DNA of 64,000 nt, from contig JAQGDQ010000739.1 of the NCBI GenBank assembly GCA_030141605.1, positions 1-64,000 on the forward strand, in the 5' to 3' direction. The notes under the pieces are model-generated. The model had not been told where the DNA came from, made no database searches, and worked only from the letters and a program-made list of their open reading frames with translations. This document shows, piece after piece, positions 41,903-53,988 of this stretch (its first letter is position 1; each line of letters starts with the position of its first letter). Position numbers and translations under genes: made by a program. This stretch comes from Tubiluchus corallicola (taxonomy: Eukaryota; Priapulida; Priapulimorpha; Priapulimorphida; Tubiluchidae).

Positions 41903-43112
41903 ATGGTTTCTATGCATTGTGAAATGAATGTACTTGTATTGTCTTATGGCGCTGAAGTCCAGGTTTATTTTTGGAACGTTTCGTCACCATGGTTTCTATG
42001 CATTGTGAAATGAATGTACTGTCTTATGGCGCTGAAGTCCAGGTTTATTTTTGGAACGTTTCGTCACCATGGTTTCTATGCATTGTGAAATGAATGTACT
42101 TTGTATTGTCTTATGGCGCTGAAGTCCAGGTTTATTTTTGGAACGTTTCGTCACCATGGTTTCTATGCATTGTGAAATGAATGTACTTTGTATTGTCTTA
42201 TGGCGCTGAAGTCCAGGTTTATTTTTGGAACGTTTCGTCACCATGGTTTTTATGCATTGTGAAATGAATGTACTTGTATTGTCTTATGGCGCTGAAGTCC
42301 AGGTTTATTTTTGGAACGTTTCGTCACCATGGTTTTTATGCATTGTGAAATGAATGTACTTGTATTGTCTTATGGCGCTGAAGTCCAGGTTTATTTTTTG
42401 GAACGTTTCGTCACCATGGTTTCTATGCATTGTGAAATGAATGTACTTTGTATGGTCTTATGGCGCTGAAGTCCAGGTTTATTTTTGGAACGTTTCGTCA
42501 CCATGGTTTCTATGCATTGCGAAATGAATGTACTTTGTATGGTCTTATGGTGCTGAAGTCCAGGTTTATTTTTGGAACGTTTCGTCACCATGGTTTCTAT
42601 GCATTGCGAAATGAATGTACTTTGTATTGTCTTATGGCGCTGAAGTCCAGGTTTATTTTTGGAAAGTTTCGTCACCATGGTTTCTATGCATTGCGAAATG
42701 AATGTACTTTGTATTGTCTTATGGCGCTGAAGTCCAGGTTTATTTTTGGAACGTATCGTCACCATGGTTTCTATGCATTGCGAAATGAATGTACTTTGTA
42801 TTGTCTTATGGCGCTGAAGTCCAGGTTTATTTTTGGAACGTTTCGTCACCATGGTTTTTATGCATTGTGAAATGAATGTACTTTGTATTGTCTTATGGCG
42901 CTGAAGTCCAGGTTTATTTTTGGAACGTTTCGTCACCATGGTTTTTATGCATTGTGAAATGAATGTACTTTGTATTGTCTTATGGCGCTGAAGTCCAGGT
43001 TTATTTTTGGAACGTTTCGTCACCATGGTTTTTATGCATTGTGAAATGAATGTACTTGTATTGTCTTATGGCGCTGAAGTCCAGGTTTATTTTTGGAACG
43101 TTTCGTCACCAT
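41903..43112. repeat. 87-bp minisatellite, 14 copies
   Basis: The unit begins ATGGTTTCTATGCATTGTGA, passes ATGGCGCTGAAGTCCAGG and ends TTTTTGGAACGTTTCGTCAC. Copies differ by point changes and by loss of a few bases in the GTACTTTGTATTG region. Because the unit is 29 triplets, frames of up to 211 codons (minus) and 140 codons (plus) stay open. No flanking gene structure supports translation. Confidence 0.96.
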
Positions 43113-43900
43113 CTTTCACTATGGCAGCATGTTTCTGTTGCACTGTTTATATTGCGGCACCCCGTATTTCGTTAATATGTACAAACGATCAAGTGGAATG
43201 AGGCATTTCTCCCCAAGTGCGAGGAATCGATAGATTGCTGCTGTGTGTTGGACAATTGGATTGTGTTTGTGTGGAACATTGTCTAATACGTCCCTTCCGC
43301 AGGATGTTACATGCATCGCTGCCTCCAATTCTGTCCACTTTTAGTCGCGCATTCCCAATTACGTCCAATTTTCTTGTCTTGTGCTGTTTATCCTCTGCCC
43401 ACGTACTTCATCATCTGAAAGTGGTACATCTAGTAGGCATTTCTAATTACTGTGACGTCAGCAGTATGTAGAACACCGACGTGTACCTGTCTGACGTCTA
43501 TCTGACTTTGTTGGTTTTATATATTTGCATGTAATTAATTTTATATACGTACGAGTGCCTTGCAATAACTCACTTGTCTGTTTTGTGTTCTAAACGAAAA
43601 CAAGAAAGCTCATATTAACAAAAATTATACGCAATAAAAGAACGCGGCTCAACCCAAGTACGAAGAGCAGAAAAATCACTAAATACTAGTTTACTAATCA
43701 TTAGTTATTAACGATTAGTAATTAGTTATACTGTTTGTACACTTGTATTTTTCGCTTGTATTGTACGCTTGTATTTTTCCGTTTTTCTTGTTGTGAATGT
43801 TGACCTTTTGGTGACATTTTGCTGACTATTGACCTTCATAATTATCTGGTGCAGAATTACACTGCACTAATGAATTACTTTAATGGATTATTTTTTTCAG

Positions 43901-43958
43901 GATTTGCAACGATGCGGTTGCCGTGGAGTAGCCTGTCTTGTAGCACTCCGCTGAGAAG
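43901..43958 (+). other. 5'UTR part of the SIPA1L-like first coding exon
   Basis: A strong acceptor (TTATTTTTTTCAG ending at 43900) starts an exon 58 bp before the ATG at 43959. This implies at least one upstream non-coding exon. The frame of the coding start has a TAG at 43941-43943, which fixes the start. Confidence 0.7.
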
Positions 43959-43986
43959 ATGTCATCGAGTGACAGCAATTCCGTAA
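43912..43986 (+). promoter_or_regulatory. Upstream ORF overlapping the SIPA1L-like start codon
   Basis: An ATG at 43912 opens a 24-codon frame that ends with TAA at 43984-43986, past the main start at 43959 and in another frame. If the 5' exon starts at 43901 as inferred, ribosomes that initiate here would miss the main start, so the uORF could hold down translation. Confidence 0.5.
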
Positions 43987-45456
43987 CCATATTTCCAGGT
44001 GGCAGCTCTATACCGGGACATGTGCCGTTCAAATCCCCACCAGACTACTATCATAATCACAATGTTGCTGGGCAGGTAGTGCCCAACAATGCTGCTCTTA
44101 TGCAGTCAAGTGGTTCCGTCAAACCCTCTCGGTCTTATCCGGGTGCTATGATGGCCCGGGAGTTAGCCGCTGCTCGGACATCACATAGTCCGCCCCCGTT
44201 TCCGAGGGGTCAGAGCCCTGTGGTGTCGCAGACTCCCCAACAGCATCGTGGTCAGAGCCCTGTGACGAGGACGTCTTCTTCACCTTCTTCCCAAGGACGA
44301 ACAAACGGGATGATTCACAAGTCGGCACTACGACGTACGGTGCATGCCGGTTCCGGCAACGGCATGTACGGAAAATCAAGACTTGCTTACGATTCTGGTG
44401 ATGTACATAGTAGTGGTGACAGTTCAAAGCCACCTGTACGTATGAGGACCAATTCTTTATCCAGTGCACAGAATCCTAGAAAACGCAACAGCAATGATAC
44501 GCCAAACATCGTTGTCAATCATCACACGCGTAGTCCTAACAAAAGCGGCATCTATCGCAGTAACAGCAGTTTAGAATTTGAAGAGGTCGAAGAAAAGTCA
44601 CCCCTTCGACGAGAATATGGCAGTGCCTCTTCCATTGATGTGATGAGCAATAGCGGAGATAGTTTCTTTGCAATGTTGAAGGATTTTGGCACCGGCGGCG
44701 TGGACCAAAGAAGTCCGGGACCGCAGCATCTTACCCAATATCTGCACGGCAAGGCAATCACCTTGCCGTCAGGGGCATCGCCGGCTTCCTCTAATGGATA
44801 TGATGACGGCGATGGAGGAAAGTCGAGATTTAGTAAGCTTGCGAAAATGAAGGACAAGGATAAGTTAAAAGCTTGGACATTAAAAATGTTTAGCTCTACT
44901 GACCGTGCGAAATCGGAAATGGATAATTTAAGTGCGCGGGTTCTTAACGAGGACGCTGAAACGAGGTTAGAGGAGAAGTTACGGCGCAAGTCGTTTGCCC
45001 ATCACGACGTGCAGAGCATGACTGTGAATTTACTAGACGTGGTGAGAAATCGCAATTCTCTGACTCGCCGTCGTAACACGACGACGGGCGCTTCTGCTGC
45101 TTCCATGGTGCGGACTAACAACACGCCAGATGGCAGCACGGAAGATCTGCGCGATGAAGAAAGTGATCCCGGCGACGGGAAGAACAACGAACTCATTGTT
45201 TCTTGTCCATTTTTCCGGAATGAACTGGGAGGCGAGGAGGTGCAGTGTGTTAGCTTGAGCCGTAGGAACTGTTGTCGAGTGTCAAACTCTTCTCCAGTGG
45301 GGTCCACTTCTGCTCCTAAAGGACCGACATTACGGCCGTCTAATGCGACCGGATTGTCTGTGTTAGATTCCTATAAGGACAACGAAGGAAAGAAGTACAT
45401 TATTGAGAGGGTTGATAAAGGATGCATGTATTACCGCAAGTACTTTTTGGAGAAAG
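43959..45456 (+). CDS. SIPA1L-like coding exon 1
   Basis: It encodes residues 1-499 plus one base of Asp500. The first 200 residues are Ser/Pro/Gln-rich and likely disordered. Conserved blocks start at about 203. A basic [16 protein letters not shown] segment lies near 300. The donor is GTATGT; the open frame continues 22 codons into the intron, which is not part of the protein. Confidence 0.93.
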
Positions 45457-48400
45457 GTATGTATCTTTTTACACAAAATGTTCTAATCAATACCACTTGT
45501 GATAAAGAGCTAACAGAAGGTTGAAAATGTGAATTAAAATTCAGAAAAATTGAATTCTCGGAACTAATTTTGCCTGTATTACTAGATGTACCTCTTTGAT
45601 TGAGACTGTACTTATCAGTAAAATATTTTTTTGATAAAAGTAAGATGCTCAAAGTAAAAGGATGATAAATAAGCAGCTGTTTTGTATCTAAGAATGTTGA
45701 CAACAAAACCCGAGAAGCAGAATTCAGCAATGTATCTAAGAATGTTGACAACAAAACCCGAGAAGCAGAATTCAGCAATGTATCTAAGAATGTTGACAGC
45801 AAAACCCGAGAAGCAGAAGTCAGCAATGTATCTAAGAATGTTGACAACAAAACCCGAGAAGCAGAATTCAGCAATGTATCTAAGAATGTTGACAACAAAA
45901 CCCGAGAAGCAGAATTCAGCAATGTATCTAAGAATGTTGACAACAAAACCCGAGAAGCAGAATTCGGCAATGTATCTAAGAATGTTGACAACAAAACCCG
46001 AGAAGGAGAATTCAGCAATGTATCTAAGAATGTTGACAACAAAACCCGAGAAGGAGAATTCAGCAATGTATCTAAGAATGTTGACAACAAAACCCGAGAA
46101 GCAGAATTCAGCAATGTATCTAAGAATGTTGACAACAAAACCCGAGAAGCAGAATTCAGCAATGTATCTAAGAATGTTGACAACAAAACCCGAGAAGGAG
46201 AATTCAGCAATGTATCTAAGAATGTTGACAACAAAACCCGAGAAGGAGAATTCAGCAATGTATCTAAGAATGTTGACAAGAAAACCCGAGAAGCAGAAGC
46301 GCGTTACTAGGGCATTTTATTGAACATTGTTGCTGTACTTTTTCAAACTGACAAATGGGGTCTATTATTTAGTTTGTGCATTTTGTGTTAAAAAGTGAGT
46401 CGGTTGCCTGGATGAGGGGGAAGGTTACGAGTATCAACTGATCGCATCAGCTCCGCTTAATTGTCTACAAATTGCATGAAGTTGCCCAGCGTGCCATTAT
46501 TCAGCGAAACTTGTAGGTTCTGCTTCAATTCTTTCGCTTGTTTGCAAACCTGTTCCTGCTTTTTCATTCACCTAGGCAGGTTATTGATTACCTATATGTG
46601 CAATGCACACCAGTGTAGCACAGTCATTGATCAAGAGGAGGGGGGCATGTGAAAGAGTTGGCAGCTGTAATGAGCTTGCAGTTTAAATTCAGATGTGCGA
46701 GGGACTGGAGATTGAGGTACTCGTGATGAAGCTCGTTTAACAAAATGTTTTATTGCATTTCACCGTCCCACAAGCGCCAGTCCACCACTCAGCGGCAGGT
46801 CTACTTAATGATGACAATGGTTGTGGTAGGATCTGAACATAGCTCATTATATATCAAGGCAGTTCTCCTCCAAGATGAAACATCAAACTAACAAACGTAT
46901 TTTAGCTGCATTTGAAAGTGAATACATCCTCTCTCTCTTCTATCAATGAGGCAAACAGCCAGAATCACTATGGTGAAAGAAACTTCCCAGAATGAGTATT
47001 GAACTTGAGTATGGTTACCCATCCGCTCACTGACCAACCTTGGTATTTCTCACTTTTGTTCGGAAAGCACAAACGCGAACACTTGGCTGTTACTTCGGCT
47101 TCGCTTGCTCCCATCAAGTTGCTTGATGTACGATGTAAATTGGCTGCTATATGACCGAGCTCAGTCAGTTTTCCACTTAGATTCTGAGGGTCGTATGCGA
47201 TTATGAAAGTGTGCGTTGGTCTAGATTGGTCTATAGTGTGCTGAATGTGCGATGGCAGCGACTGGGTTAATGTGATAGTGGATTTAAGATGTGCGGAATG
47301 TGCGATGGTGGCCACAAAGGGTTTAAGTATTGGTTTTCCAGTAATGGTAAGTTCAGGGTGTGCAGAGTGTGCATTGGAAACTATAGAGTTTCAGTTACTT
47401 GTATGTATCAACTAGTATGTGCGGAAATGCGCGATAGAGTACTTTCGTGAGCCATTTGTAATTTTGTTCCGCACCCTGTGATGTTACGTGAGCTGTTGGT
47501 TAATACATGCATACTTTTTCTTAAGTATGCATTCTTGCAGTATACCAAATCATGTATAAAAAATATAGTCGTATATTTTTCGTATAATCGTATAAAAAAT
47601 CTAAAATAAAATATAAATATATTACATCAGAATTATGATAAAAATCATGCACCTTTCTTTCCAAATCTTTTCGAGTGCTCATTCTTGACTTTACAAGTTT
47701 AAATTTCAAATAAGGGAATGTTTTCCACTGTAAATTATTGCTCACGTGTAACCGCTTTTTGACGTTTTACTGTGAGAAGATAAAACTACGACCATAATTC
47801 TTGCTGCACGGAAAATTGCCTCGCCTTATTGTCAACTCACGCTTAATTGATGGCGCAACGCTGTGAATGTCTATCAGTGGTTCTTCTCTTAGACCAGGCG
47901 CCATGGTTTTATCTTAGACACATTAAGCGCGACTTTATCGGTCATAATAATTAAAATCAAAATTTCCCCTGGATGTAAAACTTGAGAAACGTGGTCGCCA
48001 TAGTGATCGACGTATTTTGTTCTTTTGTGACGTCAGCATGACGTCACACTGAAATTGCAGCATGGAAAGGCTTCATGTCTTTGTGATTTCTATGTGTTGG
48101 ATTAAGGTGACTCCAATCTAGAAAAGACTGGGCAACCAAACTTATAAGATATAGTTCAAGACAAAGTATGTATTTTAATGGAACCATGGATGCCCTTGGT
48201 CAATAACCAAGGTCAAAAGCTGCGAGTTTCGGATTGACGAGTTTGACAATAAAGATGAAAAGAAAATTTTTAAGGGAAATCTGCAGTAGTAGTGGTCAGT
48301 GACTGCCTGGTGTCGTTGGGGGGGGGGGAGGATATAATTGATGACCCAGTTGTGTGTCAAGGTCAAAAGTTGTAATTTCATGTTGACAGGTTTAGCAAGT

Positions 48401-48793
48401 GAACTAAAAAGCAAGATTCTAAGAAAAGTGCAATAGTGGTGGTCTGTGACTGGCACGGTTGGGTCCTTTGGTGGGAGAGGGGAGTAGTTAATGAACCAGC
48501 ATGTAGGTAAAGGTCAAAATCGCATTAATTCTAGAGCTGCTAAATGTTGATATACCAGTAATCTTATTGTGTCATAATAAGGTGGACGATTTGTGAAGGA
48601 ATCGATGGTAACCCCGAGTATGCGGTTTAAATTTAAGTTTAAGTTTAAACAACTTTGCAACAGGAAAAGTCGGTTGTTATGTTATTGTTGATGATCTAAC
48701 TTATGCGGTTTGTAGTCGACGGTAGTGATGGAATAGTCTCTGGTATATACAAATTTATACACATGCGCACACACACACGCGCACACACACACG

Positions 48794-48841
<48 letters not shown>

Positions 48842-51800
48842 AATATATTTTATAGAAGTAAGTTAAAAACATAAAACAAGTTGCAAACAGGGAGCAAACA
48901 CGTGAGTTTTGTGTAAACTTCTAACAACTCTACTTTCCTTGTTACATTTGTGTGTTTTTCATCAAGGAATCTGAGAAAATAAAGAATAATTACTTAAAAA
49001 GTTACAATTAACAACCATAATAAGATTGTGAAAATATATTTTTATTGCGAAATTTAAATTTAAACTGAATACGGGACATTTGGGTGTCACTGAACGGTCA
49101 GTACTGGGCAGCGGACAAAATTATCAAATATGGGACATGTCCCATATATAAGGAACGTCTGACAAGGTGACAACACTGCCCTAATCTCGTGTAAGTGGTG
49201 ACTACAAAGTAAGGGTTGTTACAGACACAGATACTCGATTGAGCAAGCGCATACAACTTATTGTAAGAAGTCAGGTTGATAATTAGTTGGTTAGTTTAAG
49301 CAGTTTTATTACATTAGTGTGCGCTTTTTAGCTTTGGAATAAATGGTACGGGTTATGCCCTAGAAAAGACTGGTGCTAAACGTAATCTTAAACTACAAAG
49401 TGTGGACCCCTCCGTCTTGTGAAATTCTCTGAGTTTGCTAATGTTTCACCTGAGTTATTTCAAGCTTACTTAGCCCACGCATTGCTGATGATTTGATTTA
49501 GCTCAATGTCAGCTAAGCAGAGTATAATTTTCAAGTTTTTAATTAGGTTTAGTTTATTTTACTCGTGTAAGTTTTTTAGTTCGGATTAGTTTATTTTACT
49601 CGTGTAAGATTTTTAATTCGGTTGAGTTTATTTTACTCCGATGGTCCACCGTGGCGAATAGTGCGTGGCTTGGCGTTAAAGCAGTTCTTAAAGTTAACAG
49701 TGTTGTTCCTGTTGAGTAACTAGACGTGCGACCTTTATATTACATATGTGCAACATTATTCGCATTGAGAGGAGAAGAGAGGGTGTGTAGGTTTTGGCGC
49801 TGTTAGTTTTATTCATTTTCTAGAACCTCCCCAGAAGTATATAGCGCCAAGCAAATTTAAATTGTAACACCGTCACGGTGGACAGTACGTGCAGTGTGTG
49901 TGTAGCGTGAACAGCAACGTCAAATCTTCGTCTACAGTAGATTACTACTTATCTCCCCCCGGGGGGTGAGAATTCTACAACCGTTGAGCAGGTGAAAACG
50001 GCTCTGTGAAAACAACTTTCATTATTTCCTGTCCACTTATCATCAGCCTGTTGGTGGCGCTGAGAGCAGTTTTTCTAGTTTGCTTTTCGTGAGAAGAACG
50101 TTACTAGATTCTGTCTTCTGTGTTTTATCACACGTGATAATGTATTGTCGAATTTTAAGGTTAAAAATTAACAAATCTGTCTATCCATAAGGACGCAATC
50201 ATATATAGTTAAATATTTGCCTTTTCCCTGTTTAAAATTACCGAAAGAAGACCAGTAGCCACTCAATATATGGCCTCCAATCAATTATAATGCTATTTTA
50301 ATATACCACTATGTAAATTAAGCATACACTGTGGTCGTTTCTTCTCCTCTTTTCCTTCTTCCTATCCCTAATCTTACTATTTTTTTCCATTCCATCATGT
50401 CTACTAACCCCAACCATTCTTTCATTCACTCATTTGTGCCACCTTAACAAGCCAAGCTTTCAAGGTGTCATACAGCAACTCTTTTATTTGGTTATTTTCA
50501 CTTCATCAACGTTTTTTTTTACCTATACTGTTTCTTTTCGTTTCAATAATATTGTATGTTGATGTATTGTATATGTATTGCTGGAGTGAAATAAATTAAT
50601 TGAAGTCAGGAGCCGATGGAGGATTAAACATTGGAATAAACACGTAATTAATTTTTGGAAATTTTGGAACAAACCCTCACTAAATTTAGATAGAAAAGAT
50701 GAAAAGTTCATAACAATGGAGTGTAGTCAATAAACATGAAATTCAAATCATAAATATTATTGCCCTATAGTAATTACTAATTACTGTAGCACGTGGGTAA
50801 ACTGAACTGATACTTGGAAACGTACGATTTATGGTAATCTAAAAGGCTTGAATTAAAAAAAACCTGCTGTGATCATAAGCTGATAAGTTGCTGTGTGGTC
50901 TCGTGGTCATGGTAATGGTGTGTAATGCTATGGTCCTTAGTTCAAACCCAGGCTTTGTCACTTCTTTTTCATGTAAAATTATCTTCATTGAGAGGAGTTA
51001 CAGAAAACCGTTTATTTGTTTATCATGTTGTTTTAAAATTCTTAACAACAATCGGCTTATGTTTAAACAGCTTATATAATCAAAAACTGACAGGGCAGAA
51101 AAAATAATTCTTGTAAACTTAGTTCGCGCTAACAGTATATTGCTTTGTGAGAGAACTTTGAATTGACCTATTTTGTAGATTTGTTTCTTTAAAATTTATT
51201 AATTTTGAGAGTGAAATCAAAATTTTCGTTGTAAGAATATTTATCTTTTTACACTCGCTGGAATTTGGTACATCGACTGTGCCTCCTTGTTGCACGTTTA
51301 TAGGTTTTCAAAATCCGCCCACTTTTGTATAAAAGAATATCGTTATTGCGGCTCAGTGGCGGTGTAGGGAATCTCGTTATTTCCGCCACCAGTTCAACAG
51401 TTTTCTGTAAATCCAAATATTTGTCCAGGTATTTCCTGCTGTATATCTCGTGTGTTTAATTGACTGTATTTGCTCAATATTTCGCTGCGCGGATTCAGAA
51501 AATAGGCTTAGTAGCGGCGGCTCTGTTCAAGTTTGAACCAAAGAATGTTTTTTGTTGAAAACTCTTCTGATATGAGGAGGCGTTCTGTTGAATGTAATAC
51601 CGCACATTTCTTCTTGTTCATTAAAAATTAAACAGAAATCGCAATTAATCGTAAATTCTGTTTGCAGAAGATTCTCAGAGTTTTTACGTTGTGCATAATT
51701 GCAATACTCTATTCCTCATTGTAGTTCCTACACAGTTAACCGTACAATCATTTGCAAAAGTTTAAGACCAAAGTGATTTTTTCATGAAAATTGACAAAAC

Positions 51801-52892
51801 CATCGTTTAACAGGGTTCCATCTAAAAACTATTCATTTATTCTTCTAGAAAAATATACTACAGTATAGTTTGTATGTTTTTACTCAAAAATAGTCACAGT
51901 CCTTGAACTTTTTAGTACTTTGTATGGCCGCCGAAGTTGCCAATCACTGCCTTCATTCTAAGAGGCATACTGGAAATTAGGTTTTAGCAGTACTTGGAAG
52001 TAATTTCTTTAACCCAAACGTCCTTGATAACTCTTCGCAAGTCTTCAGCACTTGATGGCTGCCTGTCAGCCACCTTATCCTTCAGTATCTCCCAGAGATT
52101 CTCTATCGGATTGGGGTCCTGGCTGTATAAGACAGAGTGGTCAGAAGGCGTTTGTGGTGTGCTAGGAAATTTCCTGGATTGTTCTCTAACTGTTTGTGAT
52201 GTGTTAGTTACTTTTTGAAATTAATGTTCTGTAGTTTCCCTGCTATTACCCGGTCGGTTTTGTACGTTCTTGCTATTGTTATTTTATTACCTTGTGTACA
52301 GAGCATTGCGTTGTGCAAGATGTGGTCAATTATTACACGTTGCGCGAATTTTTTTCATTGGCGGCTGTTTGTACAGCTATATCTAGTAGGCCAAAAATAA
52401 ATGTTTATATGAAGTGGAAATTTTAAGTTTAATAATTAACATGCTGCACTTCACACTCGTAGAATAAAAGCTTGAATGCGTCTAGTATAAGGCAAGCTAC
52501 AGCGCTGTACGAACCTGGCGGCATTATCAAACGATTAATGCAGGAAAAATTATTTTCGCCCTTTTTTCTCTGTAAATTGAACTTTATGACTTTATTGGGT
52601 TTAATGCTCCATGCAGTATGAGACTGGTTTTATCTAATAGAGCCTGTATAGGATCGAGTTACAGTCGTTGACTGGGGAGTGAGGACCTACCACCACCTCC
52701 TGCTTGATGTATGAAGCATTGTCTTGGGGCTGTTGACCTGCCATTATTGCTAAACCCTTTGTTGTAAAGCTACTGTTTATTTTTTATTTTTCCGCAATGT
52801 TACTTCTCACTCTAGGTAAGGTTGGTGGTGTTTCTGGTGTAATTGTGGCAGAGTTGTTGTTGTTGCTGCTGCTGCTGTTGTTGTTGTTGTTG

Positions 52893-52937
<45 letters not shown>

Positions 52938-52941
52938 TTGT

Positions 52942-53002
<61 letters not shown>

Positions 53003-53090
53003 GCTGCTGCTGCTGCTGCTGTTGTTGTTGTTGTTGCAGTTGCGCTGTTGCTGTTGTTGGTGTTGCTGCTGTTGTTGTTGTTCTTGCTGC

Positions 53091-53122
<32 letters not shown>

Positions 53123-53901
53123 TTGTTACTGTTGCTGCTGTTGCGCTGTTGCTGTTGTTGGTGTTGTTGCTACTGCAGCAGCAGTAGTAGCCGATGTCTC
53201 ATCTTAGACCAGTCACCAACAGCTGTTTAGTTTCTTTTCTGTGCTTTATCTCATTTTGTGAGATTATCTATATTAGTTAGTTAAAATACCAGTCCCGCCA
53301 CAAGCATATACATTAAATATTATTGGATCCTGGGTTGTTCCAGAATGTCGGCCGCTGAAATAAATTTAATGAAAATTGACTACAGTAGCAGCTTTTAAAA
53401 TGTTTCGTGCAAACTTTCGGGGACTCGACGAGAAAATACAACTCGTCTAGATTGTCTGGTATGCGAAGAATAATTTGAACCAGAGAGTGTAAATCTCTTG
53501 CAAAATTTCTGACGATAAACCAGCAAAATTGCAAAATTTTATTGAAGCGAATTGTTAATTTAAGTTTTTCAGTGATGGGCGAAATCATTTACGAAATGTA
53601 TTTAACCAGGTTTACCAGTTTGGCGCATATATTTGATAAAAATGCTAACATGATTTTTATTAAAAGTTGAAGCTTATGAGTGAATCGTCGACATTTGACA
53701 AGCACTAAACGTATAAGTTACATGTTCAGTTCCCGGACTGGAGAATTATTTATCGCACTAGCAAAACTATCTATTTCAAGTAGAATTAAAATGTGAATAT
53801 ATGTAATAGTAATAGAAAATTTCATTTATCCATCATAGTATAACTCTTAATTCCTGCATTAAGGGGGGAGGGAGAGAGAGAGAGAGGGGGAGAAAGAGAG
53901 A

Positions 53902-53988
<87 letters not shown>

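Larger units (their letters stand above)
27600..43890. other. Long gene-poor spacer before the SIPA1L-like coding exons
   Basis: I recognise no protein-coding exon across this stretch. A locally GC- and CpG-richer patch at 30410-30600 includes the E-box palindrome TCACGTGA (30475-30482) and is the best promoter-like candidate for an upstream 5'UTR exon of the SIPA1L-like gene, but there is no direct support. Small frames (for example 92 codons at 30843-31121) lack recognisable domains. Repeats in the stretch are listed separately. Confidence 0.4.

Noticed and set aside
42391-43026. 211-codon basic repeat protein on the minus strand
   Set aside because: It is the 87-bp minisatellite; both strands are open and flanks carry no gene structure.
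45431-46323. Long frames on both strands (282 and 213 codons)
   Set aside because: They are the 48-bp minisatellite read in stop-free frames; no splice sites or family similarity, and the array lies in an intron.
46968-47315. 115-codon minus-strand frame with mixed composition
   Set aside because: It lies in SIPA1L intron 1, overlaps weakly repeated motifs, and matches no family I recognise; too little support to call.
49129-49145. GGGACATGTCCC palindrome as a p53 response element
   Set aside because: Only one half-site is present; a full element needs two, and it may be part of a repeat.
52797-53230. Poly-Leu and poly-Cys frames
   Set aside because: They are frames of a CTG/TTG trinucleotide tract within an intron.
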